A stretch of DNA of 21,292 nucleotides from a virus. The stretch covers positions 1 through 21,292 of the IMG/VR virus record IMGVR_UViG_3300025293_000055; one strand, written 5' to 3'. This document shows, piece by piece, positions 12,681 through 20,677 of this stretch. A model generated the notes under the pieces. It did not search any database. It was given only the letters and a program-made list of their open reading frames with translations, and had not been told where the DNA came from. Both the position numbers and the translations under genes were made by a program. The stretch's first letter is position 1, and each line of letters starts with the position of its first letter.

Positions 12681-13243
12681 TATGCACTAATCCGAGTGTT
12701 GGCCGGCTGAGGCCTGTTAGTGCGGATCATCTCACGGATGAAGTCATTAAGGCCTGGGTTGCCGGCGCGTGGGTCCGCTAATCGTCTAATGTAATCGAGT
12801 GACGCTAGACCAAGGTTGCCCACTTGTTGGCGAGAAGCTGTTGCCGCATTAAGAAAATTGGACGCCGCAGGTGGCTGTAGCCCAGCGGCCGCTGCATATC
12901 TTTGGCGCAGGACGTCACGCGCGTTGTTGCCGGCGACGGCTGATGCGCCCATCAACCGCTCATCCCATCGCGGGTCGCGCTCATTCCTAAATCCCTGGCG
13001 GTAAGACCTCTGGCCTCGAAGCGCAGCCTCAGTGATGGCTCTGGCGAATTCGCCTTTTCGAAGGCTCTCCTCTTTTTCGACTTCGCTGGCGGGCGGCGTA
13101 ATAGATTTGCCAACCAATGTACGGAAGTAGTTCAGTCTGTCGTCTTGGTCTGTACGCGCGCGGTCTAGTTCTCTTCGATTCTCCAGCACATTCCATAAGC
13201 TCAGCCCAAGTCCCCCAGCGCCTAAAATAGCATCCAAAACCAT
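12680..13243 (-). CDS. Small internal-virion-type protein (T7 gp14 position)
   Basis: A 187-aa helical protein. The N-terminus MVLDAILGAGGLGLSLWNVL is hydrophobic and Gly-rich. A charged helix follows (ENRRELDRARTDQDDRL), then a long Arg/Ala/Asn-rich region (RDVLRQRYAAAAGLQPPAA, and ASRQQVGNLGLASLDYIRRL). It is the first of three consecutive genes that match the order and rising size of T7 gp14, gp15 and gp16; gp14 forms the outer-membrane end of the ejection channel and also has a hydrophobic, Ala-rich sequence. I see no direct similarity to T7 gp14, so this is a positional assignment. Its start directly follows the nozzle stop (TAGATG). Confidence 0.6.
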   Translation of the reverse strand: MVLDAILGAGGLGLSLWNVLENRRELDRARTDQDDRLNYFRTLVGKSITPPASEVEKEESLRKGEFARAITEAALRGQRSYRQGFRNERDPRWDERLMGASAVAGNNARDVLRQRYAAAAGLQPPAASNFLNAATASRQQVGNLGLASLDYIRRLADPRAGNPGLNDFIREMIRTNRPQPANTRISA

Positions 13244-15298
13244 CTACCGTACTCCCCAAACCGTGCCGTAATGTGTGTGTCGGCTCAACAAAAAAGGCCC
13301 CGTTGAAGAGCTTGTTTCAATAGTCATGGTTACGTTCCTTCCCCTCCATCTGACAGGGTATTTTTTGTCGCTAATTACTGTCGAACTTGCTGATACAGTG
13401 ATAGTTTGCGTTGCTGACGTGGCAGTGTCGTAGTCAGACTGAAAAGTCACGCGGAATGTTTCATTGTTTGCAACCTCCCACAATGGCCTAAAATAAAGCC
13501 CCTGCTTTTGTCTTGTGGAAGGCCTTGTTGAGCCCGTGAAATCCATTCGATGAGTTTTAAATTTAGTGGGTATGCTGGCCCCAGCCAACCCGTCTTTGTA
13601 GACGCTGTCGTCGTCCCACTTAACCAGACCCTCACCTGTCGCGGCAACCGCCGTGCCCTTAGTCAGGCGAATTATATGATTAGGCTCAGTACCGTTATCC
13701 GGGTATCGGAATATAGACCAACCGCCCTCTTTTGGGTCAAGGATACTTGGCCGGTTGCGTCTCCCGGATTGAATGAGCGCGGAGTAGTTGAATATCGCCG
13801 CTGCGTCGGTGCTAACGTTGTCGAAGTTTATCCCGTGTACAACAACCCATGACTTTTTTGGATAATGAAAAAGCGATACGTCACTAGCCTTTCGGGCTAT
13901 ATCCTCACGCAACGTGTCTTTAATCTGCTCAGAGATGTTAGAGCGATTAAGGTCAGATGAATCGCTAATTTGTGAGATCGTTTGAATGCCATCTGGCGAG
14001 ACGAACACGGCATCATCGCCAATTGAAATTAAACAATCTTTATTTATAACCCCCTGTGGGAATATGCCCGTTAAGACAAAGCCTTCAGAATCAGCCGTTG
14101 TATCGACAATCGGGTTTCTACCCGAGAACAAAAAGATATTTTTCTGCCCGCCGACAGCCAAAAGCCGCTGGTATGAGGTAATCGCCACAAACTCTTCGTC
14201 CTCATCCGCAAAGTTTCCCATGAGGATGCTTGAAGAGTCCAACGAAAGCGAATTGGTTGTTACATCTTCTGGGTTGTTTCGACCTGTAACAATGATTCTT
14301 TTTCTATCACGAGCGTCTAGAAAATACCCGCGCATCTCATGGACATGAGCAACATCGATAACCGGCATTGCTTGCCTTAAAAAAACAAGGGAATCATTGG
14401 TTGTCTGGCCCGCCACAGATGTAACTGTCAGAGCAGACGTGCCCACAGAGGAAACTTTCGCAATGGCAGACCGGGTGGTGTTTCTGACGTAGTCGCCTTT
14501 TTTAACAGCCTTGGCAGAAAAGTTAACGCCTGATACGCGGATTGTTGTCGCGTTCGTTCCAGAGCCGCCAGTCCCCGTGTTATCGTCCGTAGTGTCGGTT
14601 GGAACAATGTTTAATTCGACAAGGTCAATAATCTCAAAACGGTCGCCGGTTATCTGGTTTTCGGTAGCTTGCCCCAGTCCAGTGCCCGTCGTGCCAATCG
14701 TCGTGTGTTCGATATGTGAGGTGACAACCGCAGTAATGACTGCGTAAGCATTTTTTGTCGCATTGTATACGAGGTCATTTACTTGCACGTTGCTGTCGAG
14801 AACCCAGTCGGCGACAGCAGAAGAATCGACCCCACCAGCCGAAACAGCCCCGGCGGCCGTTTCGCGCTCTATAATTCCGGTAAGCTCGGAAAAAGAAGAG
14901 CCGTCTGTCGTAAAAACAGGGCGGTCTTCTCCATTATAGAAAATAGCCTTTCCGCCCATGGAAACGGCGCGAGGCCCCTGGTTGACCGGCGTGTCAAACT
15001 CAAATACCTGAGACTCCGTGTTAGCCCCAGCATCTTTCAAAAATATAGTGTCCGTATCTGCCGAAAATAATTTACGGTCACCGCTTTGATCAATGAACTC
15101 AAACACAAAGGTTCGGCTTGCATTAGTGCCAGCCGCACTAACTATAACTGTTGAGCCGCCGCGCTTACGGACAGCCCCATCGCCGTCAATGTAAACATTA
15201 ATGAAATCGAGCGCGTAATCTTTGGTGATTAACGCCTCGCCAAATGATGTTGCCACACCACGGGAGGGAGGATTAAATGAACCCTCAAATCTAGCCAT
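13244..15298 (-). CDS. Tail nozzle / packaged-DNA stabilisation protein (T7 gp12 / P22 gp10-like)
   Basis: A 684-aa beta-rich protein. It starts MARFEGSFNPPSRGVATSF, a promoter-proximal N-terminus typical of podovirus tail tube B and stabilisation proteins. It continues with beta-propeller-like strands (RKRGGSTVIVSA; RLLAVGGQKNIFLFSG; DAVFVSPDGIQTISQI) and ends VRWRGRNVTMTIETSSS and HTHYGTVWGVR. Proteins of this group form the distal tail nozzle and keep packaged DNA from leaking. The Thr/Gly/Ser-rich part at about residues 180-290 looks like an inserted domain. Position directly after the adaptor gene (6 bp gap) is the normal podovirus order. The choice between the T7 gp12 and P22 gp10 families needs a profile search. 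Confidence 0.75.
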   Translation of the reverse strand: MARFEGSFNPPSRGVATSFGEALITKDYALDFINVYIDGDGAVRKRGGSTVIVSAAGTNASRTFVFEFIDQSGDRKLFSADTDTIFLKDAGANTESQVFEFDTPVNQGPRAVSMGGKAIFYNGEDRPVFTTDGSSFSELTGIIERETAAGAVSAGGVDSSAVADWVLDSNVQVNDLVYNATKNAYAVITAVVTSHIEHTTIGTTGTGLGQATENQITGDRFEIIDLVELNIVPTDTTDDNTGTGGSGTNATTIRVSGVNFSAKAVKKGDYVRNTTRSAIAKVSSVGTSALTVTSVAGQTTNDSLVFLRQAMPVIDVAHVHEMRGYFLDARDRKRIIVTGRNNPEDVTTNSLSLDSSSILMGNFADEDEEFVAITSYQRLLAVGGQKNIFLFSGRNPIVDTTADSEGFVLTGIFPQGVINKDCLISIGDDAVFVSPDGIQTISQISDSSDLNRSNISEQIKDTLREDIARKASDVSLFHYPKKSWVVVHGINFDNVSTDAAAIFNYSALIQSGRRNRPSILDPKEGGWSIFRYPDNGTEPNHIIRLTKGTAVAATGEGLVKWDDDSVYKDGLAGASIPTKFKTHRMDFTGSTRPSTRQKQGLYFRPLWEVANNETFRVTFQSDYDTATSATQTITVSASSTVISDKKYPVRWRGRNVTMTIETSSSTGPFLLSRHTHYGTVWGVR

Positions 15299-15304
15299 TT
15301 TTTG

Positions 15305-15994
15305 TCAAGACCCGCTTGGCGTAAGATAGAGGTCTGTCGATGTGTCAGAAGTCAGCCGGTTGTAAGCTTCCTTCCTCATTTCTCTGTATCTCGCCTCACT
15401 AGCCTGTACGGCAGGAGTCGCTTCCATGCCCGCTTCTTCGAGCAGAGCTTTTGCCATCGTTCCTTGAACCAGCATACGAGACGGGAAAGCCGGGATTGCA
15501 GATCCATCCGCAGACGCTGTAGTATAGAGGCGATTTTTTTTAAAATACGCAACATCAAAATCTCCGCTTGAATTGGCGCACGCAACAATTGGGTAGACCC
15601 GGAATTTTGGGTTGGTCCCTGACGTGTCAACCACGGCAAACTGTCGCGGCTCGCCCAAACCTGACGTTTTTTGCAGTACCCTTATTTCCGACGTTGTTCG
15701 TGAAACAAGGGGGCTCGTTTGTGTTCCAAAATGAATTTCGTATATATTTTTTACTTCTGCCGAGACTGCAAGCTCGTACGTACCTGTGCAGGCCTGAGAG
15801 GAAACGGTTACCTCCCGGTACATCTGCTTCCAATTACCAAAATCGTTACACTCATCTATCGTATCATTGAGAAAATCCAAAAGAACTTTGGCGAACCTAT
15901 TATCGACGACATGCGCCGTCTCATCGATTCCCAGCTTACGCTCGACCTCGTTGATAATATCAATAACCGATTTTCTGATGTCTGTGGAAGCCAT
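15305..15994 (-). CDS. Head-tail adaptor (T7 gp11 / P22 gp4-like)
   Basis: A 229-aa protein. The helical N-terminus (VIDIINEVERKLGI, then FAKVLLDFLNDTIDECNDFG) leads into NWKQMYREVTVSS, a pattern of two helices and then a W-containing strand that I know from phage adaptor proteins. A beta region follows, then helical PAFPSRMLVQGTMAKALLEE and a C-terminal arm. Adaptors of this class form the dodecameric ring between portal and tail tube. Lengths near 200-230 aa are usual. It precedes the nozzle gene directly, as T7 gp11 precedes gp12. Confidence 0.75.
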   Translation of the reverse strand: MASTDIRKSVIDIINEVERKLGIDETAHVVDNRFAKVLLDFLNDTIDECNDFGNWKQMYREVTVSSQACTGTYELAVSAEVKNIYEIHFGTQTSPLVSRTTSEIRVLQKTSGLGEPRQFAVVDTSGTNPKFRVYPIVACANSSGDFDVAYFKKNRLYTTASADGSAIPAFPSRMLVQGTMAKALLEEAGMEATPAVQASEARYREMRKEAYNRLTSDTSTDLYLTPSGS

Positions 15995-16022
15995 TATTTA
16001 AAAGAATCCCGTTTAAATTCGT

Positions 16023-16445
16023 CTAACATACCGCTGAAACAAATTCGGTCGCCAAGGCAGTCCCACCCTCTGTGACGACCACGTAGACTCCTGACTCGTC
16101 CAGAAGAAGCGAGAAAACCTTGGCACCTGACGTGGGGGCGTACAGGTGATGCGCGGGACCGTTTTTTGGACGCAGAATTGGATGGTCTGAGTCCTCGGTC
16201 AAACCTGCGAATAGGGTTTTAACGCTGGCGGGGGTATCTGAGACGGGCGCAGGGCGCGTGTGTCTCAAAGGAAATGGGTCTGCCTTGGCTTTGACAAATT
16301 CCTGGGGCTGGCGTGTCTCAAACTGGTCTTTACGAACCCAATTGCCGTTCCACTTTTCGACCATTTCAGATCTGTAGTGGACTCTGCCGGATTCGTCGTC
16401 AAGCATCAGGTAATCCCCGATACGATGAGAATTTCGCCAAGCCAT
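16023..16445 (-). CDS. Conserved phage virion-region protein, 140 aa
   Basis: MAWRNSHRIGDYLMLDDESG is followed by VHYRSEMVEKWNGNWVRK and FETRQPQEFVKAKADP, then LRHTRP. I recall this block (D-Y-L-M-x-D-D-E-S-G, then R-S-E-M-V, W-x-G, P-Q-E-F-V) from alphaproteobacterial phage genomes, where it sits in the head-tail region; the W-x-G and P-Q-E-F elements suggest a small metal or structural domain. The C-terminal part (about 85-140) reads like a small beta domain (KVFSLLLDESGVYVVVTEGG) and is probably a fused or species-specific extension. It precedes the adaptor gene by 28 bp. Its function is unknown; a minor virion protein is plausible. Confidence 0.65.
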   Translation of the reverse strand: MAWRNSHRIGDYLMLDDESGRVHYRSEMVEKWNGNWVRKDQFETRQPQEFVKAKADPFPLRHTRPAPVSDTPASVKTLFAGLTEDSDHPILRPKNGPAHHLYAPTSGAKVFSLLLDESGVYVVVTEGGTALATEFVSAVC

Positions 16446-16462
16446 TAATAGCGCCCCGGTAT

Positions 16463-16478
16463 TGTTTCGTACGATACA
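16463..16478. other. 16-bp near-palindrome in an intergenic gap
   Basis: TGTTTCGTACGATACA reads almost the same on both strands, with 8-bp arms and one mismatched pair, centred on CGTACG. It lies in the 45-bp gap before the 140-aa gene, about 18 bp upstream of its start. It could be a protein-binding site or chance; no promoter boxes are convincing around it. Confidence 0.3.
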
Positions 16479-16490
16479 GGTTTATGTAAT

Positions 16491-16640
16491 TTACTCAGTG
16501 TTGCTGTTATCGCTCGAATCTTTTCCGTTTATAATTTCAACCAGCGCACGCTGCACTGCGAGAAAGGTTTCCACCTCTTGACCGCTCATCTGCACGCGCA
16601 TTAAAAAAGCGGCGCACGCTTTGGCTAACTCCGGGGTCAT
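16491..16640 (-). CDS. Small conserved phage protein, 49 aa
   Basis: MTPELAKACAAFLMRVQMSG is followed by QEVETFLAVQRALVEIING and an acidic tail. The helix pattern with F-L-x-R-V-Q-x-x-G-x-E-V is one I recall from very short phage proteins near tail genes. The frame opens at 16694, but that would overlap the fibre gene by 50 bp. ATG 16640 follows the fibre stop by five bases with GCGGG eight bases upstream, and it gives the recognisable N-terminus. It has no signal, membrane segment or cysteine cluster. Function unknown. Confidence 0.6.
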   Translation of the reverse strand: MTPELAKACAAFLMRVQMSGQEVETFLAVQRALVEIINGKDSSDNSNTE

Positions 16641-16644
16641 GGTA

Positions 16645-18633
16645 TTACCCGCAGTGTAGGATGCACAAAACTCTTGGAACCCCGTCCGGGTCATTCGTAT
16701 GCGGCGCAGCTAGTGCCTGTGCCACTGAGTTCGTGTCTTTTGTATCACCCGTGGAATACAGCGTTCCATCACCGTTGCTTGAGAGCCAATCGCCTTTTGA
16801 GCAATCACCAGTGATAAGTGCGCCGTATTCACCGCTTAAACCGACGCCCCAAACAATCTGGTTTCCACTGTCTGCTTGTTGTCCTGCGTAGATTCCATAT
16901 GACATTTCGTCTTTTGTATCTGAAACCTTAATTCTTAAAAGACGTTTGTTATTATACTTTTCTATGACATGTTTCTCACGAACCGCTGGGGAAACAACCT
17001 CTGTATCCCAGACTGGCTGACTATATGTTGCTTGTTCACCATCAACCATTTTTGGTGAACCGTCTTCATTAAACAGTAACACGTCCTCAAAGACATCTAC
17101 TTTGATTGCCACCTCGACAACTTTTTCGCATAGCTTTCCGTCAATTTCTTCAACTATCACCTTCTCTTTTGTCGAATCAACTGTTCTCTGCTTTTTCTTG
17201 GTTTTGGCCTCAATGTCAACAAACCACTCATCACCAAGATCCTTATCATCTACGCGCTTTTCACCGACACCAATGAACTCACCAGTGTCATTGTTGTAAA
17301 TACGCTCAACGAGCCATTCACAGTATTCATCAGTTGACTTTACAATAGTGCCGATTTTTGGGTTTTCTTCAGGAGCGTCAGTTAAAGACCACTGAGAGGG
17401 GTGGGCACCAACAAACGCGGTCAGCGATACGGTAGTTCCACTTACAGATATATCGCCCTCTTCGCTAGTAGCTTGATGGAAAGAAATCAACTTCCCGTCG
17501 TTTGTCAGGCGGTTTAACTGAAGGGGTTCAGAGCCTGCGCGCGTATGCATCGCAGTGCCCGCAGCCTGCAACTCGTGCCCCGCTGTGGCCAATGCGCTGC
17601 TGGCCTTACCAACGAAAAAATGACCGGCATTATTGAGCGCAGCCATGATAGACGTGCCGTTGGCATAAAACCCGATTAGGTTGTCTGCGTGGTCCCCCCT
17701 GATCGACATTACGTCGTTGTCATCCGGGTCTCCAAAAAATATGCCACCTTCCTGATCTGTAGGAGTGAGGATTGATATTCCACAACCAGCACTGTTCTCA
17801 AGGACGAGTTCATCACCAGTTGAGCTTGCTGTGACGCTCCCTGCCGTTGCGCTATGCACATGCAGTTGACCGTCGCCGTCTAAGTTGCTCCCAACAACAA
17901 GAGTCCCAGGCATTTCTACCCGCGTCGTTCCTGTGGGGATTTCAATTACATCTGCATCGGCATCGTTTTTTATTGTAACATCGTTTGTCGAGCCTTGGCC
18001 GGTGACGATAATTCCCTCAGCGGCAGTGTAACCAATTGCAGCGTTATCACTAGCTGCCGTATCGCCATCAGCGTTCAACGTCGCTGCTGTCAGGTCTCCG
18101 ACAACATCAACATTTGTCGTACCAGTTGCAATTGTTATAACAGCGGCGTCAGCATCGTTTTTTACTGTCACGTCTGACGTGCTTCCTTGACCAGTAAGGA
18201 TGAGTCCTTCCGCAGCCGTATATCCCATTGCAGCATTATCACTAGCTGCTGTATCGCCGTCAGCGTTAACGGTCGATGCCGTAACATCACCAACGATGTC
18301 TACGTTTGTCGTACCAGTTGCAATGGTTATAACAGACGCATCAGCATCATTTTTTATTGTTATATCCGAAGTGCTTCCTTGACCCGTTAGAATAAGTCCT
18401 TCAGCAGCCGTATATCCCATTGCCGCGTTATCACTAGCAGCAGTATCGCTAGTCGCATTGACAGTGCCACCGCTAATATCGCTGGTCGTCGTGATCGCAA
18501 CTGGAACGCCGTCGAAAAAATTAGTGAGTGTGATTTTCTTTGTCGCTGACGCGCTGTCATCGACAATAGCCAGCAGATCTGCCGCCGCCTGGGTTGAGAG
18601 AGCGGAGAGGTCTGAAATTTTTACATTAGCCAT
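16645..18633 (-). CDS. Tail fibre / appendage protein with triplicated 64-aa repeat
   Basis: A 662-aa protein. The start MANVKISDLSALSTQAAADL is the particle-anchoring type seen in many phage fibres. Three tandem units of about 64 residues follow (57-248), each with DTAASDNAAMGYTAAEG, TGQGST, IKNDAD and a TGTTNV strand, as expected of a trimeric beta-helical shaft. The middle (about 250-410) looks like a receptor or shaft domain, and residues 430-560 are Lys/Glu/Val-rich. The C-terminal part (YGIYAGQQADSGNQIVWGVG, GALITGDCSKGDWLSSNGDG, and final VLCILHCG) matches a terminal domain common in phage fibres, possibly related to self-cleaving peptidase-G2-type chaperones. It would bind the host receptor. 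Its place between capsid and adaptor differs from T7. Confidence 0.8.
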   Translation of the reverse strand: MANVKISDLSALSTQAAADLLAIVDDSASATKKITLTNFFDGVPVAITTTSDISGGTVNATSDTAASDNAAMGYTAAEGLILTGQGSTSDITIKNDADASVITIATGTTNVDIVGDVTASTVNADGDTAASDNAAMGYTAAEGLILTGQGSTSDVTVKNDADAAVITIATGTTNVDVVGDLTAATLNADGDTAASDNAAIGYTAAEGIIVTGQGSTNDVTIKNDADADVIEIPTGTTRVEMPGTLVVGSNLDGDGQLHVHSATAGSVTASSTGDELVLENSAGCGISILTPTDQEGGIFFGDPDDNDVMSIRGDHADNLIGFYANGTSIMAALNNAGHFFVGKASSALATAGHELQAAGTAMHTRAGSEPLQLNRLTNDGKLISFHQATSEEGDISVSGTTVSLTAFVGAHPSQWSLTDAPEENPKIGTIVKSTDEYCEWLVERIYNNDTGEFIGVGEKRVDDKDLGDEWFVDIEAKTKKKQRTVDSTKEKVIVEEIDGKLCEKVVEVAIKVDVFEDVLLFNEDGSPKMVDGEQATYSQPVWDTEVVSPAVREKHVIEKYNNKRLLRIKVSDTKDEMSYGIYAGQQADSGNQIVWGVGLSGEYGALITGDCSKGDWLSSNGDGTLYSTGDTKDTNSVAQALAAPHTNDPDGVPRVLCILHCG
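17893..18465. repeat. Three tandem ~192-bp coding repeats in the fibre gene
   Basis: The units span about 18465-18274, 18273-18082 and 18081-17893, each coding for about 64 residues. Protein identity is high between units 1 and 2, while many third codon positions differ. Unit 3 has drifted at its end (TGTTRVEMPG). This is an intragenic duplication of shaft repeats. Confidence 0.85.
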
Positions 18634-18635
18634 TT

Positions 18636-18806
18636 TTATTCCTGGATAAGAACGCTGTCGCCGTCCTCTGCTGCGAGGATGTCAACAGCATTTTCTAATA
18701 AAATTCCCATATACGGCATCGAGGGTCGAGTTGTGTTGCTCAACCACCCAATACCCATACGCCCAACGCCCTCGCCTTGAGGCATTCCGGTTGATCCTAC
18801 GCTCAT
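18636..18806 (-). CDS. Small virion-region protein, 56 aa
   Basis: MSVGSTGMPQGEGVGRMGIG is followed by WLSNTTRPSMPYMGILLENA and an acidic end DILAAEDGDSVLIQE. The frame opens at 18941 inside the upstream gene. ATG 18806 overlaps the upstream stop as ATGA with AGAGTGGG just before it, so coupled translation is likely. The next gene, the fibre, begins 3 bp after its stop. It has no membrane segment, signal or cysteine. Its close coupling to the fibre and a small virion gene suggests a structural or assembly role. I do not recognise the family. Confidence 0.6.
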   Translation of the reverse strand: MSVGSTGMPQGEGVGRMGIGWLSNTTRPSMPYMGILLENAVDILAAEDGDSVLIQE

Positions 18807-19126
18807 AGCCCACTCTGTAAGAGGCGAAATGTTGCGTGAGACGAGCCCGAAGCGGCAGTTATGTTTAGCCTGACTCCACGAATTGGAACGGTGATATTCC
18901 CAACGTTGGATGCCGTCTGGCCAGACACAGAATCCAGCCAAAGTGCCGAAACGTCTGCATCCTGTAAATCGTCCAACGTAAACTCAATGTCGTACGTCGA
19001 AGTGCCGTTTCCGCCCCTTTCTAGGGACCACGTAATTTGTGACGTGCCGTCGTGTACATTTAGGGGAACAGGCGTAAAGGCGGTAACCGCTGAGATAACG
19101 TGCCGTGATTGGTGAAATACCGGCAT
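18803..19126 (-). CDS. Hypothetical beta-rich virion-region protein, 107 aa
   Basis: This protein starts MPVFHQSRHVISAVTAFTPV and continues with alternating strands (ITWSLERGGNGTSTYDIEFT; NITVPIRGVRLNITAASGSS; ATFRLLQSGL). It looks like a single beta-sandwich domain and has no cysteine, membrane segment or signal. AGGAG six bases before ATG 19126 gives a strong ribosome site. It lies between the 179-aa and 56-aa genes in the run from capsid to fibre, where small decoration, head-fibre or tail-associated proteins are often encoded. I cannot place it in a family, so structural is an inference from fold pattern and context. Confidence 0.65.
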   Translation of the reverse strand: MPVFHQSRHVISAVTAFTPVPLNVHDGTSQITWSLERGGNGTSTYDIEFTLDDLQDADVSALWLDSVSGQTASNVGNITVPIRGVRLNITAASGSSHATFRLLQSGL

Positions 19127-19135
19127 GGGTTACTC

Positions 19136-19675
19136 CTATTGCACGTAGACGATTGAGAGCTTCCCTGAAGCGGCAGAAGCTACGGCACCCGAAACTGCGG
19201 TGACTTGCGCCATAATTTTTGCGCCTGCGCCGGAAAGGTTATTCCAAGACGAGCCGGCTGACGTAAACGCGCCGTTTGCCAGGTGGTGCATACCGCCGGC
19301 AATATTCGTGTCGAGATTAAACTCTCCGAATAGCGTTTCGTTAGCTGATGTGCCAACACGCACCTTAACGTCTGCTGCCGCCGTTGCAAAAGCGGTATCG
19401 ACAAAAAAGTAAATGTCCAATATGTCGCTACCGTCTGGAACAACAGCTACAGTCGCGTTGGCGGTACTCGTCTTGCCAAGATCGGCTTGCTGCACGAGTT
19501 GCACCTTACCTTGCGTGCCGGAATCACTTCCTGCGGTAAGTGCGCCATTAAAAATGGAGCCGCCGTTAAAGTCAGCGCCTTGTGCGAAGTGGGCAGAGCC
19601 AGAAGCGTCGATACGTGCTACCGTCGTTTCTGAAAAAGCCTTTTTAACTTTGACAGGGCCAGTAAATCTAGTCAT
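19136..19675 (-). CDS. Hypothetical structural protein downstream of capsid, 179 aa
   Basis: This protein starts MTRFTGPVKVKKAFSETTVA and is rich in Ala, Ser, Gly and Thr, with beta-strand stretches (KVQLVQQADLGKTSTANATV; AVVPDGSDILDIYFFVDTA; DVKVRVGTSANETLFGEFNL). The start T-R-F-x-G-P-V and the low-complexity Gly/Ser composition resemble small virion proteins found after the capsid gene in marine phages. It has no cysteine, signal or membrane span. A TAAGGAG site precedes ATG 19675. The 91-bp leader between it and the capsid gene holds two hairpins. Head decoration or head-tail joining is possible, but the sequence alone does not decide. Confidence 0.65.
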   Translation of the reverse strand: MTRFTGPVKVKKAFSETTVARIDASGSAHFAQGADFNGGSIFNGALTAGSDSGTQGKVQLVQQADLGKTSTANATVAVVPDGSDILDIYFFVDTAFATAAADVKVRVGTSANETLFGEFNLDTNIAGGMHHLANGAFTSAGSSWNNLSGAGAKIMAQVTAVSGAVASAASGKLSIVYVQ

Positions 19676-19705
19676 TTTGTCTCCTTAGCCTAGCTCTGGT
19701 TTTTT

Positions 19706-19737
19706 GTCCTTCTTCGGGACGGGGGCACAAGGCCCCC
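19706..19737 (-). other. Two adjacent hairpins between capsid gene and downstream gene
   Basis: On the minus-strand transcript GGGGGC (19737-19732) pairs with GCCCCC (19726-19721) over a 5-nt loop. Directly after it GTCC (19720-19717) pairs with GGAC (19709-19706) over 7 nt. An A-run follows rather than a T-run, so it is not a standard intrinsic terminator. It could attenuate transcription, stabilise the capsid mRNA 3' end or be an RNase III-type processing site. Confidence 0.4.
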
Positions 19738-19766
19738 TATCCCTCCGTCTAGGTCATTTAGTGAAA

Positions 19767-20663
19767 TTACGCGCCGGGGGTGCCAAAAACACCGCGCGGA
19801 TCAGACCATCCGCTTGAAAAGCGTTCAGTCGTCGCAAATTTCAGGTTTTGAGTATCGAACTCATTATCACGAACAAGTTCAGCGGCCCTGCGGGTAAACC
19901 ACATAAGGCCATGGGGAACGTCCGTAATGATGAACCACGCATCCGTGTCAGTGAGATACGGGCTAACGATAAGATCCTGAAACAGACCCTTGGTCGTATT
20001 GGGATCATTATCAGCCGAACCCACAACGAGATCGGATTCGATAAGCTTCAGTGCCGTATGGTTCATGGCGGTTGGCACCACCAAACATTTAGGCATGACG
20101 CGAATCTTCAGGCTTTGCTCATCGACAAAATCCATGAGATCCTGAGTTCCGGTCTCAAGGCTGGTTTGGGACAAATCGGCAGCAGTATTAAGCTGATTTC
20201 GATAAGTCCCTCCTCCAACCAGAGAGTGAGATGCGTTACAGAGAGAAACGCCGTCAGCGCCCGTGTAAGAGGCGTTGAACGCGCGGTTCAAGTGGTTAAA
20301 CGCGATTGTCTCCTTGGTCTGCCACAGGGAGCGCGACAGCATGGTGGGGATGTCGTTGATGAACGAATACATGTCATCTTCGTACATCTCCCTCGTTACT
20401 ATCGAACCTAAAGCATACGTCGAATTGACGAATTCTTCCTGTGGGCCTTCGAAGGGGTCTTCGTAAGGAATCGAAGAACCTTCGTCTTTAACGGCGGCCA
20501 GACCCAGGCCGGTAACATTCTGCATCTTTTCAAAACGCTTATCGGAATCACGCATTTCGAAAATCTTGGCGTACAGAGCTTCGTAGTCGTTGTAGCTCTC
20601 TCCCCAAAGGTCAGCGATACCAGGCCAGAGGAGTTCAGGAAAGGCACCTGTGCCTGTAGTCAT
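19767..20663 (-). CDS. Major capsid protein (HK97-fold type)
   Basis: A 298-aa protein. It starts MTTGTGAFPELLWPGIADLW and contains a long N-terminal helix (DYEALYAKIFEMRDSDKRFE), a GSSIPYEDPFEG loop, and the spine helix (MLSRSLWQTKETIAFNHLNR). The central block ASHSLVGGGTYRNQL is followed by a beta region (CLVVPTAMNHTAL; WFIITDVPHGLMWFTR). It ends RFSSGWSDPRGVFGTPGA, a pattern usual for capsid proteins of this group in alphaproteobacterial phages. There is no sign of a fused scaffold or protease domain, and a scaffold gene would be expected upstream of the window. The ribosome site AGGAGGAATAGGAT before ATG 20663 is very strong, as expected for the most abundant virion protein. Confidence 0.88.
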   Translation of the reverse strand: MTTGTGAFPELLWPGIADLWGESYNDYEALYAKIFEMRDSDKRFEKMQNVTGLGLAAVKDEGSSIPYEDPFEGPQEEFVNSTYALGSIVTREMYEDDMYSFINDIPTMLSRSLWQTKETIAFNHLNRAFNASYTGADGVSLCNASHSLVGGGTYRNQLNTAADLSQTSLETGTQDLMDFVDEQSLKIRVMPKCLVVPTAMNHTALKLIESDLVVGSADNDPNTTKGLFQDLIVSPYLTDTDAWFIITDVPHGLMWFTRRAAELVRDNEFDTQNLKFATTERFSSGWSDPRGVFGTPGA

Positions 20664-20677
20664 ATCCTATTCCTCCT

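Noticed and set aside
17893-18465. CRISPR-like or non-coding satellite repeat
   Set aside because: The repeats are 192 bp, contiguous without spacers, in frame and coding within the fibre gene.
18807-18941. Long form of the 56-aa gene before the fibre
   Set aside because: The extension is an out-of-frame reading of the 107-aa gene; ATG 18806 overlaps that gene's stop as ATGA.
19721-19737. Intrinsic terminator after the capsid gene
   Set aside because: The GC stem is not followed by a T-run on either strand; it is listed instead as an RNA structure of unknown role.
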